From a virus, in the IMG/VR virus record IMGVR_UViG_3300037119_004150, positions 1-60,457 of that record: a DNA stretch of 60,457 nucleotides; one strand, 5' to 3'. Positions 42,583 to 49,783 of this stretch are shown in pieces. Position 1 is the stretch's first letter. Every line of letters starts with the position of its first letter. A program made the translations under genes and the position numbers. The notes under the pieces were generated by a model, which was not told the DNA's origin, did not search any database, and worked only from the letters and a program-made list of their open reading frames with translations.

Positions 42583-43266
42583 ATGGCTGATAATGCCAAA
42601 TCAGATACCGGGGACAATCCTAACACTCCCAACACTCCTGGATCAACTAACACTCTTCCACTAACCCTCCGAAAGGCCATAGACAGTGAATACGCCGGAT
42701 CCGACCCATACCACAGAGGCCGACGAGACGCTATTCGAGAACTCTACGAATCCGGCGGGCTGCCTCAGTCTCAGCTCGGTCTTGAGATCCTGTTCCTTCT
42801 CCCGGATCCCTTTGTTAAATTCTATTCTTCTCTTTTCCACCAAGCGCTTACCGGGGGAGACAGCCGAGCAGTATCAGGAACGGGTGGAGGAATTGAGAAA
42901 AGTCGAGGAAAGCGTAATGGCATTGTACTCGGAAGCGAATCTGGGCTCCAAGCGCAAGGCACGGGAAAACGATACAAAAACCCAACCAATATGGTGGGCT
43001 CGCTCGCAGCTCTCAGAACTAAGGAAACGCTCGACAAAGAACTCGCCGAACTTGTCAGACTAGGAACAAATGCCCTACGTAGATATAGGTCTAAGGCGGA
43101 CTCTATGGGTCAACCATCAACAGAAGGTCATGGCGCCGCGGATTCTGTTAGGTGTCATGGAAAGTATCTCGGCCGCAACGGGCATATGCGGGGATGTGGC
43201 AGATTCGTCCGGCAAGGCTGGAACTTCTGCCCGACTTGCGGTACAAGAGTGGAACAGTCAGGGTAA
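42583..43266 (+). CDS. Zinc-ribbon protein with a suspicious middle frame
   Basis: 227 residues. The N-terminal half (LRKAIDSEYAGSDPYHRGRRD) and the C-terminal zinc ribbon (CHGKYLG, GCGRF, CPTCG) look natural. Between about 42840 and 43015 another frame gives a far more natural helical sequence (GETAEQYQERVEELRKVEES). Two compensating indels, real or from assembly, would explain it. AAGGAG 13 bases before ATG. Confidence 0.5.
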   Translation: MADNAKSDTGDNPNTPNTPGSTNTLPLTLRKAIDSEYAGSDPYHRGRRDAIRELYESGGLPQSQLGLEILFLLPDPFVKFYSSLFHQALTGGDSRAVSGTGGGIEKSRGKRNGIVLGSESGLQAQGTGKRYKNPTNMVGSLAALRTKETLDKELAELVRLGTNALRRYRSKADSMGQPSTEGHGAADSVRCHGKYLGRNGHMRGCGRFVRQGWNFCPTCGTRVEQSG

Positions 43267-43294
43267 CAAAGAAGACCAGGGGGCAACTCTACTG

Positions 43295-43323
43295 TTTACA
43301 ATGGCACGCAGGTATGATAGAAT
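43295..43323 (+). promoter_or_regulatory. Leaderless-type promoter
   Basis: TTTACA, 17-bp spacer, TAGAAT, five bases, ATG 43329. TAACAAAGAAGACCAGGG starts at 43264, overlapping the previous stop codon. Confidence 0.7.
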
Positions 43324-43328
43324 AAACT

Positions 43329-43520
43329 ATGATCAATATTGAACCTGATGACGAGGGCCTCGTTCAACGAGCGCTCCGCATCTACCATGGCCTGCTGGTC
43401 AATAACCATGAAATGCTGGAGCTCCAGCTGATGGTCCTAGGCGAGGATCCAGCTCAGATCGGACAAGATGTCGATCGGCTCGAAGAGCTCAACTACCGCT
43501 ACCCCTTCCTAGGAGACTGA
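43329..43520 (+). CDS. Hypothetical helical protein, leaderless
   Basis: 63 residues, acidic and helical (LVQRALRIYHGLLVNNHEMLEL). Unknown. Confidence 0.65.
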   Translation: MINIEPDDEGLVQRALRIYHGLLVNNHEMLELQLMVLGEDPAQIGQDVDRLEELNYRYPFLGD

Positions 43521-43525
43521 TTCTG

Positions 43526-43699
43526 ATGCCAAAGATTCTCCGCCCGCCCCCCAACGATGGGGCTGCCTGGCACTGCGGACTGGGAGTACCAAAGCCGAAG
43601 CCTGAATGGTTCGGTAACTGCGGCAAACCCGCCGTTTGCGTAGTAGTTGGGCAAGGCGCCCGCTGCGCTGAACATGACCCGGAGGCTAACAATGACTGA
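43526..43699 (+). CDS. 57-residue Cys-rich protein
   Basis: Reads MPKILRPPPNDGAAWHCGLG...NCGKPAVCVVVG...RCAEHDPEAND: a C...C...C...CxxH zinc-like pattern. Its end overlaps the next start by eight bases. Similar Cys patterns recur in neighbours. Confidence 0.6.
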   Translation: MPKILRPPPNDGAAWHCGLGVPKPKPEWFGNCGKPAVCVVVGQGARCAEHDPEANND

Positions 43700-44165
43700 C
43701 CATATCTCAGAAAGGCTTGAACGGGTCTTAGCTGATGCCAAACAGGCTACTGCCGCTCAGGAACGAATCAACCTCATCTTGGATCAGGATGTAGTCGGTG
43801 AAGATAAGGCCAATGCCGCCTCCTGGGCTATCCGATCTTTTCTTCTTGCTGACCTTGACGACGTGATTTCCCATACTGACTCTCCTGACTGGGTGAGAAA
43901 CGAAATTTGGGGCAAGCCCTGGGACGAATTCTCTTGCTTCGACCATGGTGAACGACAGGCCCTTGACGATGACGAACTGATGACCATTCTCAAGGGCCTC
44001 CATATCCTGTTCCATCACGAATACTCGAAGGATAACCTTTCCCAACTTGCCATGAGCTTCTCCCTCTGCCCGATGCACTTTGTTGACTGGGCCATTTGCT
44101 TTGACGATGAAAATCCGGAATGCGAACAAATCCGGACCATCTTTCCACACAGCCATGACACCTGA
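43692..44165 (+). CDS. Hypothetical acidic protein
   Basis: 157 residues from ATG 43692 with CCGGAGG upstream. Helical, acidic, Trp-containing. No family recognised. Confidence 0.65.
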   Translation: MTDHISERLERVLADAKQATAAQERINLILDQDVVGEDKANAASWAIRSFLLADLDDVISHTDSPDWVRNEIWGKPWDEFSCFDHGERQALDDDELMTILKGLHILFHHEYSKDNLSQLAMSFSLCPMHFVDWAICFDDENPECEQIRTIFPHSHDT

Positions 44166-44173
44166 GGATGACA

Positions 44174-44353
44174 ATGCCTGAGCCAACTGACCGGGAGTTG
44201 CTGGAACGAGCTAAGCGAAACCGGGCATACCATAAACGGTACAACCGAGTCCGGTGGCGGGCGATGGCTGCCCTCGCTAAACTGTATCCTGAGGACTTTG
44301 ATCGGCTCATCGGGGAAATGATGTTCCGAGAGGATAACGAGGAGGACTGGTGA
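44174..44353 (+). CDS. Small Arg-rich helical protein
   Basis: 59 residues; TGAGG six bases before ATG 44174. Basic helix RAKRNRAYHKRYNRVRWRAM followed by an acidic end. Probably binds nucleic acid; unknown. Confidence 0.6.
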   Translation: MPEPTDRELLERAKRNRAYHKRYNRVRWRAMAALAKLYPEDFDRLIGEMMFREDNEEDW

Positions 44354-44553
44354 TGGATACGTGGAAATACTCGGAAGACGAGCTCGAAGGCATGGTCAAA
44401 GGACTCCGGGAGGCGAAGCTCAAAAGTAAGGCTGGGGCTAGGTTGAAGGTAGAATTAATTTCTGCTCTGGAACGACGAACGGAATCACGGTCTAGAGAGG
44501 CTAGGGAAGCGTTGATGGAGTGGGTCAAGAATGGACGACGGGCTCCGAGGTAA
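44353..44553 (+). CDS. Small charged helical protein
   Basis: 66 residues; TGATG overlap with the previous gene. Helical, Lys/Glu/Arg-rich. Its TAA is the first part of the TAACAAAGAAGACC element. Confidence 0.6.
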   Translation: MDTWKYSEDELEGMVKGLREAKLKSKAGARLKVELISALERRTESRSREAREALMEWVKNGRRAPR

Positions 44554-44571
44554 CAAAGAAGACCGAGGCTG

Positions 44572-44600
44572 TTGACATTGGCTTATGAGTTTGATATAAT
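44572..44600 (+). promoter_or_regulatory. Leaderless-type promoter
   Basis: TTGACA, 17-bp spacer, TTTGATATAAT, six bases, ATG 44607. TAACAAAGAAGACCGAGG lies at 44551-44568. Confidence 0.85.
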
Positions 44601-44606
44601 CTTAGT

Positions 44607-44798
44607 ATGATGACGAATCAAACACAAAGCTCTCAGTACGACTTCCAACAGGAACTCGCTGATGCTCAGTACGCTCTCAATAGGGCTATGACTGCCGCTC
44701 AGGACCTCGGGCTTTACGGTTTCGCTCAACAACTCGTCCAGGCTAGGGACGAAATCTGGGCTCAGCGACAGGCCCTCGACCCCACACTGAAGGACTGA
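44607..44798 (+). CDS. Hypothetical helical protein, leaderless
   Basis: 63 residues, Gln/Ala-rich helices (DFQQELADAQYALNRAMTAAQ). Unknown. Confidence 0.65.
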   Translation: MMTNQTQSSQYDFQQELADAQYALNRAMTAAQDLGLYGFAQQLVQARDEIWAQRQALDPTLKD

Positions 44799-44817
44799 GA
44801 AGGGACAAGGTGACGAC

Positions 44818-45117
44818 ATGAGGATTCACGAGAACCGTGCACCGCATACGCTGACCTGCCGATGCGAGGACTGCACCGAGTGGGTTCACAGCCACCATGA
44901 GGCTGCTCCGGAGTATGGGACTGAGGCTTTCATCGACTGGAATTGCAGGCTCTGCATCCCGTTCCCGGGTGAAGCTGATGCCGAGGTTCACATTGACACA
45001 ACCGAATGCTGGGAATGCCATACTCGGCAAGAATTCACGGGACGGGAAAAGATCATCGAGGCGCATAGGGACCCGACTGCGGCCTATGAACTCGCCTGCG
45101 GGCACTGGGTCATCTGA
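44818..45117 (+). CDS. Zinc-binding protein
   Basis: 99 residues with CRCEDC, NCRLC, CWECH and a late CGH: probably two zinc sites. Unknown function. Confidence 0.68.
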   Translation: MRIHENRAPHTLTCRCEDCTEWVHSHHEAAPEYGTEAFIDWNCRLCIPFPGEADAEVHIDTTECWECHTRQEFTGREKIIEAHRDPTAAYELACGHWVI

Positions 45118-45317
45118 TGGAAAGGAAAGGTGATATGATGGAGGGTGATACGATGGAGGGTATGAAGGGTGTTGGAGGACAATGCGAGGCACGGAATGCC
45201 AACGCAGGTGGCCGATGCCAACGACAGGCTGAACGGGAAATCGACTGCCGCCGGGTCTGCGACCAACACACTAACTGGGCACAAGAACGAGGGATGAGGT
45301 TCAACCAAAATGACTAA
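45117..45317 (+). CDS. Small Cys-rich protein
   Basis: 66 residues from the TGATG overlap; ATG 45138 behind AAAGGAAAGG is also possible and would give 59. QCEARN...RCQRQ...DCRRVCDQH is the C...C...CxxxCxxH pattern of a small phage zinc family. Unknown. Confidence 0.6.
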   Translation: MERKGDMMEGDTMEGMKGVGGQCEARNANAGGRCQRQAEREIDCRRVCDQHTNWAQERGMRFNQND

Positions 45318-45762
45318 CAATAAGTCTCGTGGGGGACGGGTAGTGACCCTCTCTACCCCAATCTGGGGTGATACTGCGGGGGCTGATAAGGCTCGATCGG
45401 GAGGTAAGGCTCCGAGGATCACGGTGGTGAATGACGAAGCCTGCCCTCGGTGTGGGGCCTTTTGGGGGAATCCGAACCCGGAACTCGATTTCCCGAACCG
45501 ACCGAAGGTCGACAATGACTGGAAGTGCTACAATCCTAACTGCACTTGCGGGTACTATCGGAATGGTAGGGTCCTCGAGAATAAGCCTAGTCCGGAAAGG
45601 CTTGAGGAAATTAGGGCCGAAGCTCAGGCTAGAGTCGCTGAGATGATGAAGGGTAGGGTCTGGGCACAGGTTGAGGGGAATGCCTGGCAGTTGAAGCCCC
45701 CGGCTGAAGTTCGGGAAGATGGCCGATGGATCGGGTATGATGGTCCGGTAACGAAGGGATGA
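45310..45762 (+). CDS. Zinc-ribbon protein
   Basis: 150 residues. ACPRCGAFW and KCYNPNCTCGYY form a zinc ribbon at about 44-82; basic N-terminus, helical C-terminus. Overlaps the previous gene by eight bases. Unknown. Confidence 0.65.
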   Translation: MTNNKSRGGRVVTLSTPIWGDTAGADKARSGGKAPRITVVNDEACPRCGAFWGNPNPELDFPNRPKVDNDWKCYNPNCTCGYYRNGRVLENKPSPERLEEIRAEAQARVAEMMKGRVWAQVEGNAWQLKPPAEVREDGRWIGYDGPVTKG

Positions 45763-45765
45763 GTA

Positions 45766-45960
45766 ATGTTTCCACTTGAGGTTTGGACATGCGAGCAATG
45801 TGAGGGATGGATCTTCATTGCGGATATTGATGAGGCTGAGGGACAACCGATCTGGTCTCATTTCTCAGATGAAGAAAGGGAGGGAAGATGTGATGATCCG
45901 GTGCCTGTCGAGGGCACTAAGCAAGAAGTTACAGTAACCATAGACAGATGCGAGGACTGA
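45766..45960 (+). CDS. Small CxxC protein
   Basis: 64 residues; CEQC at about 9-12 and two later Cys. Acidic. Unknown. Confidence 0.6.
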   Translation: MFPLEVWTCEQCEGWIFIADIDEAEGQPIWSHFSDEEREGRCDDPVPVEGTKQEVTVTIDRCED

Positions 45961-45971
45961 GGAGGTTGGTG

Positions 45972-46106
45972 ATGGCTGATATTTTGTATTGGGTTTTGAC
46001 GGTATGTGTGGCATTTCTATTGTTAATCTTGGGTGTTTGTTGGATGGGGTCTAGGGAGGATGGTAGGCATAACCGGGATGACTATTGGGACGGTTGGAAT
46101 GAGTAG
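45972..46106 (+). CDS. 44-residue membrane protein
   Basis: ATG behind GGAGGTTGGTG. LYWVLTVCVAFLLLILGVC is one transmembrane helix; the tail is charged. Overlaps the next ATG. Confidence 0.6.
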   Translation: MADILYWVLTVCVAFLLLILGVCWMGSREDGRHNRDDYWDGWNE

Positions 46107-46275
46107 GGAGAAGATTAACTTAGGTGATTTAAGGTATAAGCTAGTTAAGGAGGAGTATTGGGTTGGGATTAGTGATTCTAGATTTAGTAGGGAGGAGTTG
46201 AAGGTACTTTTAGATTTAGTAGAGATGGCGGAAAAACTGCAGAATTTTTATGGCGGAAGAGGGATAGTAGAGTGA
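46099..46275 (+). CDS. Small helical protein
   Basis: 58 residues from ATG 46099. SREELKVLLDLVEMAEKL helix near the end. Unknown. Confidence 0.55.
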   Translation: MSREKINLGDLRYKLVKEEYWVGISDSRFSREELKVLLDLVEMAEKLQNFYGGRGIVE

Positions 46276-46394
46276 AGGGTGCGGTGATGGTATTTGAGAG
46301 TGGGGTATGGAGTGGGGGAAAGGCCAACACGGTTCTAATGCTCTTGCAATACGATTCGCTTGATGAATACCAGAAAATCCTGAGGAGTTTGTAG
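46272..46394 (+). CDS. 40-residue protein
   Basis: GTG overlaps the previous stop; ATG 46287 is an alternative. MVFESGVWSGGKANTVL then a helix. Weak support beyond tight packing. Confidence 0.42.
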   Translation: MKGAVMVFESGVWSGGKANTVLMLLQYDSLDEYQKILRSL

Positions 46395-46416
46395 GGAATT
46401 GGAGGGATTGAGCGAG

Positions 46417-46614
46417 ATGCTTGATGACATGATTACACCTAAAGGACTACTTGAGGGTCCTGAGGAAAATAGGGATATTGGGCCAGTAAGGGTTGAGAAG
46501 AAAGGATGGGGGTGGCATAGGTGTTTAGAATGTCGCTGCGTGTATTGGGGTGCGGGGAATTGTGAAGTTGATGGCTCGGAGTTGAGAGCTGAGAAGATGG
46601 ACCGGGATAGGTAA
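46417..46614 (+). CDS. Small Cys protein
   Basis: 65 residues; GGAGGG ten bases before ATG 46417. CLECRCVYWGAGNC is a compact Cys cluster. Last rightward gene before the leftward pair. Confidence 0.58.
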   Translation: MLDDMITPKGLLEGPEENRDIGPVRVEKKGWGWHRCLECRCVYWGAGNCEVDGSELRAEKMDRDR

Positions 46615-46796
46615 TAGGTTTCGGGGATAACACATGATAGTTCTTATCCACGGGCGAAGGTACAAGAACTGAGGCTTTGGTGTCTTGGGCTCTACGTAGT
46701 AGCCAAGGGGAAATGGTCTGGAACACTGGAGGTTGTATGGTGGCTTTTTCACGTCTCCAAGCTACGGTCGGAGGCCCGGAAACGGCCCTGTGAGAT

Positions 46797-46893
46797 CTAT
46801 ATAGGTCTAAGGCGGCTTTTTGGTTTTGGCCAGACCACAACTTTGTTGTATGGATGGTTATGGGCTGGAGCCAGAAGATCCCGTCTGGAACCG
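46797..46893. repeat. Intergenic composite repeat, copy 1
   Basis: TATAGGTCTAAGGCGG, then GGCCAGAC, and about 50 bases later GGCTGGAGCC and GTCTGGAACC, which can pair with it. No gene fits 46615-46940; this repeat and a terminator are all I see there. Confidence 0.55.
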
Positions 46894-46917
46894 CGAGGCT
46901 AGCCATGACGCCAGAAA

Positions 46918-46933
46918 GGCCCCCGTAGGGGCC
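46918..46933 (-). terminator. Terminator of the leftward pair
   Basis: GGCCCC-cgta-GGGGCC; read leftward, TTTC follows. Eight bases after the stop of the leftward gene. Confidence 0.6.
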
Positions 46934-46940
46934 AGACTGG

Positions 46941-47144
46941 TCAGTCGCGGTAGTTGAAAGGTGCCCAGCGGAGGCGGATTTCCTGGCCGGGGTGATAGTG
47001 AACCCGTTTGCGTTCCGGATGGGCCGCGTCGAGTTCGATGAGAGAAAGCGTCATGGAGAGGGTGTCGTTGCTGAGAACCTTCCAGGACTTGTCCCAGGCT
47101 CGGAAAATGGAGCGGGGGCGAACGGCGAATGCGTTTTGGATCAT
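46941..47144 (-). CDS. Leftward hypothetical protein
   Basis: 67 residues; ATG overlaps the stop of the upstream leftward gene (ATGA). Helical then beta, basic (HPERKRVHYHPGQEIRLRW). Unknown. Confidence 0.6.
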   Translation of the reverse strand: MIQNAFAVRPRSIFRAWDKSWKVLSNDTLSMTLSLIELDAAHPERKRVHYHPGQEIRLRWAPFNYRD

Positions 47145-47326
47145 CGGTAGACCTTCAGATAGCAGTTGTAACGGTCGGACCAGACGAAGGTGAAATCGTC
47201 GAGGTTGGACTGGGCGGTCATTGTGTGACAGTCGCAGTTCGGATCGGGGCACTCAGTCAGAGGGCCGGGATCGAAGAGTTCTGGGTGAATCCCAGAAACC
47301 CTTGATGGGGCGTCGGTGATCATCAT
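47141..47326 (-). CDS. Leftward Cys-containing protein, leaderless
   Basis: 61 residues. ECPDPNCDCHTM suggests a metal site; the end is aromatic (FTFVWSDRYNCYLKVYR). The ATG is six bases after the minus-strand -10, so leaderless like the rightward genes. Confidence 0.66.
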   Translation of the reverse strand: MMITDAPSRVSGIHPELFDPGPLTECPDPNCDCHTMTAQSNLDDFTFVWSDRYNCYLKVYR

Positions 47327-47332
47327 ACTTAG

Positions 47333-47361
47333 ATCATATCAAAACCTATTCACCCTGTCAA
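47333..47361 (-). promoter_or_regulatory. Leftward leaderless-type promoter
   Basis: On the minus strand TTGACA (47361-47356), 17-bp spacer, TTTTGATATGAT, six bases, ATG 47326. The same module as the rightward ones but inverted. Confidence 0.82.
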
Positions 47362-47391
47362 CACTTTTGTTTCGCGTGGGCCGGTAGAACC

Positions 47392-47436
47392 AGTCTGGAG
47401 CCAGCCAACGCCTCTCCAAGGCTGTACCAACGCTCC
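47392..47436 (+). repeat. Intergenic repeat AGTCTGGAGCC...ACCAACGCTCC, copy 1
   Basis: AGTCTGGAGCC (47392-47402), AAGGCT, then ACCAACGCTCC (47426-47436). The same three words recur in order at 48631-48678. Both lie just upstream of a leaderless-type promoter. Confidence 0.6.
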
Positions 47437-47473
47437 CGTAATACAGTTGGAATACATGGCGGACAGAAAACTG

Positions 47474-47502
47474 TTTACATAGGTCGGGCGGTTTGATACA
47501 AT
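47474..47502 (+). promoter_or_regulatory. Leaderless-type promoter
   Basis: TTTACA, 17-bp spacer, TTTGATACAAT, six bases, ATG 47509. Confidence 0.8.
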
Positions 47503-47508
47503 CTAAAT

Positions 47509-47844
47509 ATGATCAAAAACGATCATCCGACACAAAGGAGGGCCGACATGGCCGATGTGACTGACACCACCGAGGCCGAGGTCGACGAGACCGAGGCTCC
47601 GACCACCTTCGCTCCGAAGGACGTCGCCGAGAAGCTGGGCATCGACGCCAAGAGCTTCCGCCGCTGGCTGCGCCGCCAGACCGCTGATAGGGCTGGGAAG
47701 GGAGGCCGCTGGGTCTTCGACGCCGAGACGGTCGAGGCGCTGGTCGCCGCCTACAACAAGCCCGCCGATGACGAGGTCGAGGCTGACGAGGAGCCCGAGG
47801 ACGAGGAGCTCAACGACGAGCTCGACGAACTCGACGAGTCCTGA
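47509..47844 (+). CDS. HTH DNA-binding protein with acidic tail, dual start
   Basis: 111 residues from the leaderless ATG 47509, or 98 from ATG 47548, which has its own AAAGGAGGG. HTH: FAPKDVAEKLGIDAKSFRRWLRR then GRWVFDAE; acidic tail EDEELNDELDELDES. Close relative of the 36145 protein but encoded with much more G/C in third positions, a sign of different ancestry. Confidence 0.75.
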   Translation: MIKNDHPTQRRADMADVTDTTEAEVDETEAPTTFAPKDVAEKLGIDAKSFRRWLRRQTADRAGKGGRWVFDAETVEALVAAYNKPADDEVEADEEPEDEELNDELDELDES

Positions 47845-47883
47845 CCGACCGCTACTTGCCCCCTCTCCGGAGGGGGTACAGTA

Positions 47884-47998
47884 GTAACGTCTAAGCCAGA
47901 CTTTGGCCGTTAACCAGTTGAGGACCGCCGGGTCAGGGCTTTTGAGCCTGTAGAACCCGTCTGGAGCCAGGTGGAGCTACTTGTTCCCGTCTGGAGCC
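47884..47998. repeat. Intergenic composite repeat, copy 2
   Basis: GTAACGTCTAAGCCAGAC at 47884, then GTCTGGAGCC at 47959 and again at 47989. Shares GTAACGTCTAA and GCCAGAC-TTT-GCC with 49112-49155. Confidence 0.55.
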
Positions 47999-48046
47999 GT
48001 GCTCTGGCCGCCGCGTAACAAAATAGACCGCCTGGCGAGAAATGTG

Positions 48047-48075
48047 TTTACAGGGCGACTGGGATTTGATACAAT
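48047..48075 (+). promoter_or_regulatory. Leaderless-type promoter
   Basis: TTTACA, 17-bp spacer, TTTGATACAAT, six bases, ATG 48082. TAACAAAATAGACCG lies at 48016-48030. Confidence 0.8.
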
Positions 48076-48081
48076 TCTAGT

Positions 48082-48429
48082 ATGATTGATCACGACGCCG
48101 ACGGGGGGGCTGGGGAGGTGGTCCGCACTGACGGTCCACTTTCCGCAGCCGCTTACGCCGAATTTGCCGCTCAAGGTCCGATCCCTCCGGGTACTCCAGG
48201 CTGGTGGCAGGTATGGGGGGCTCAAGTTCGCCATATCCGCCCCGGGGACCTGGTAATCTCCAAGGCCGGGGATGAGGTCCTCGAAGCCTCATTCATCCAG
48301 GATACTTATCTTGCCAAGGCTTCACCCCTTCGCTGGGGGGTCCTGGTCGAAGACCGCCGCATGACCTTCGGAGCACTTACTGCAATTGTGCTCCTCCGCC
48401 GCGATACTCACAATCTTCTCGCTGACTAA
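48082..48429 (+). CDS. Hypothetical GC-rich cassette protein, leaderless
   Basis: 115 residues. Small beta-rich domain (WGAQVRHIRPGDLVISKAGDEV, GVLVEDRRMTFG). Unknown; GC-rich codons like its neighbours. Confidence 0.65.
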   Translation: MIDHDADGGAGEVVRTDGPLSAAAYAEFAAQGPIPPGTPGWWQVWGAQVRHIRPGDLVISKAGDEVLEASFIQDTYLAKASPLRWGVLVEDRRMTFGALTAIVLLRRDTHNLLAD

Positions 48430-48439
48430 GGAGAAACCG

Positions 48440-48559
48440 ATGGATGACTGCACCGAGCCCGACGGAAATGAAGAAACTGACTTCGGGTCCGCACACAACC
48501 TGATGCTCGACGAACAGGGCTACTGCCCTTGGTGCGGAGAGGAGGCTGAAGCAGACTGA
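48440..48559 (+). CDS. 39-residue CxxC protein
   Basis: ATG behind AAGGAG. Acidic; ends GYCPWCGEEAEAD. A strong terminator follows. Unknown. Confidence 0.58.
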   Translation: MDDCTEPDGNEETDFGSAHNLMLDEQGYCPWCGEEAEAD

Positions 48560-48572
48560 ACGGGTAACTTAG

Positions 48573-48605
48573 GTTAATGCCCCCCGACCCGCAGGGGGGC
48601 TTAAC
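48573..48605 (+). terminator. Intrinsic terminator
   Basis: GTTAA-t-GCCCCCC pairs with GGGGGGC-TTAAC around GACCCGCA, followed by TTTAGG. Confidence 0.75.
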
Positions 48606-48630
48606 TTTAGGCTATCCAGTCAGAAGCACC

Positions 48631-48678
48631 AGTCTGGAGCCGCACGATAACGCAAGGCTAACACAATACCAACGCTCC
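48631..48678 (+). repeat. Intergenic repeat AGTCTGGAGCC...ACCAACGCTCC, copy 2
   Basis: AGTCTGGAGCC (48631-48641), AAGGCT, ACCAACGCTCC (48668-48678). The neighbouring ATGCTCCGCCAACACTCC looks like a further degenerate unit. Confidence 0.6.
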
Positions 48679-48726
48679 ACTAATGCTCCGCCAACACTCC
48701 TCTAAAACCTACGGGAAACGTTAGTG

Positions 48727-48755
48727 TTGACAGGGCGCGATGGGTTTGATACAAT
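48727..48755 (+). promoter_or_regulatory. Leaderless-type promoter
   Basis: TTGACA, 17-bp spacer, GTTTGATACAAT, six bases, ATG 48762. Confidence 0.82.
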
Positions 48756-48761
48756 AATACT

Positions 48762-49025
48762 ATGATCATTGAAGCACTCGCCGCGGGGGTTATCGCTCTT
48801 GCGCCGGGATCAACCTCTACCAATACCGACCTTCGTCCTTGCCGGGACGGGGCCACCATCACTATGAACTACAACTCGCCTCCGCCCTGCGACCTTGACG
48901 GGGACAATCAACTGAACATCCGCTTGCCGAAGTGGTGGTCAAACCCGACGAAGAAGGCCTTCGCTGCTGATTCTGGCTGCCGCCTCCCGAAGCCATACCG
49001 CATCGCCGTCGACTGCGACTTCTAG
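48762..49025 (+). CDS. Hypothetical four-Cys protein, perhaps exported
   Basis: 87 residues. A short hydrophobic start (IIEALAAGVIALAPG) might be a weak signal peptide; Cys in RPCRD, PPCDL, SGCRL and DCDF could form two disulfides or a metal site. Unknown. Confidence 0.58.
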   Translation: MIIEALAAGVIALAPGSTSTNTDLRPCRDGATITMNYNSPPPCDLDGDNQLNIRLPKWWSNPTKKAFAADSGCRLPKPYRIAVDCDF

Positions 49026-49111
49026 CTCCGACCGCTCCGGCCTCACCGCTGGGGCGGACCGGTGTGTTACGACGTAGGCGCCGGAGCACGACCCGCCAGC
49101 CGGAAGCCAGA

Positions 49112-49182
49112 GTAACGTCTAACGTCTAACCTTAGAAAAGCCAGACCTTTGCCAGCCTGACCAGCAGCACCGGGCTGGAGCC
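49112..49182. repeat. Intergenic composite repeat, copy 3
   Basis: GTAACGTCTAACGTCTAACC, then GCCAGACCTTTGCC, ending GGCTGGAGCC (49173-49182). No gene fits 49026-49552. Confidence 0.55.
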
Positions 49183-49206
49183 GGAAGGGGCCCTTGACGG
49201 GCGGTG

Positions 49207-49264
49207 TTAGGGGCGGTTCTGGTTTCGGCTTAGGGGCGGTTAAGTGGGGGTGTTAGGGGTGGTT
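49207..49264 (+). repeat. Three direct repeats spaced exactly 23 bp
   Basis: TTAGGGGCGGTT at 49207 and 49230 and TTAGGGGTGGTT at 49253. They lead into a strongly AT-rich stretch (about 49275-49550). The arrangement resembles iterons beside an unwinding region, or a cooperative regulator site; with the next promoter 200 bp away, either is possible. Confidence 0.6.
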
Positions 49265-49469
49265 AACATGCGGCATTCGGCGCGCTTAATTAAATCAATT
49301 CATTATCATTAATCATTTCTGTTAGGCGCACCTAACTCGAATTGTTAATCCGGCCTAATGCCTGAGGTTAATCGCGCTTTATGGTACTTATTAATTGACC
49401 CTAATAAACATTACGGTATCATTACGGAGTTTCGTAATAGACTTGCAATGTAGATTTAATCATTATCTA

Positions 49470-49498
49470 TTGACTATTAATGTTCAATCTGCTAAGCT
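49470..49498 (+). promoter_or_regulatory. Promoter of the AT-rich cassette
   Basis: TTGACT, 17-bp spacer, TGcTAAGCT (extended -10). Leader about 48 bases. Confidence 0.45.
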
Positions 49499-49552
49499 AT
49501 CTTCGATAGATCAATTTATGGTGAATTGATCATTAAAGTAAAGGTGAATGAA

Positions 49553-49777
49553 ATGAATGGTACTACGCCTAAGGATCTCGCAGCAGAAATGAATATCAAT
49601 CCGAAGTCATTGCGTCGCTTTATTCGGGCGCATTTCGCTGATCGGGCGGGTAGTGGTAATCGCTACAATTTGACCGATGAGGCTTGCGATTACATTCGCA
49701 ATAATTATGGCAAGGTGGCGATCCGTAAGGTCGTTACACTTTCTGCGCCATTGACGGTTGTCGATTCCGACGATTGA
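49553..49777 (+). CDS. HTH DNA-binding protein (short member)
   Basis: 74 residues; AAAGG eight bases before ATG 49553. TPKDLAAEMNINPKSLRRFIRAHFADRAG and GNRYNLT match the HTH of the 47509 protein closely, but the tail is only DSDD. Codon use is AT-richer than the neighbouring cassettes. Confidence 0.72.
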   Translation: MNGTTPKDLAAEMNINPKSLRRFIRAHFADRAGSGNRYNLTDEACDYIRNNYGKVAIRKVVTLSAPLTVVDSDD

Positions 49778-49783
49778 TTTCGC

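Noticed and set aside
43070-43342. 90-codon frame MPYVDIGLRR...
   Set aside because: Overlaps the zinc-ribbon end and the next promoter; the zinc frame is better supported.
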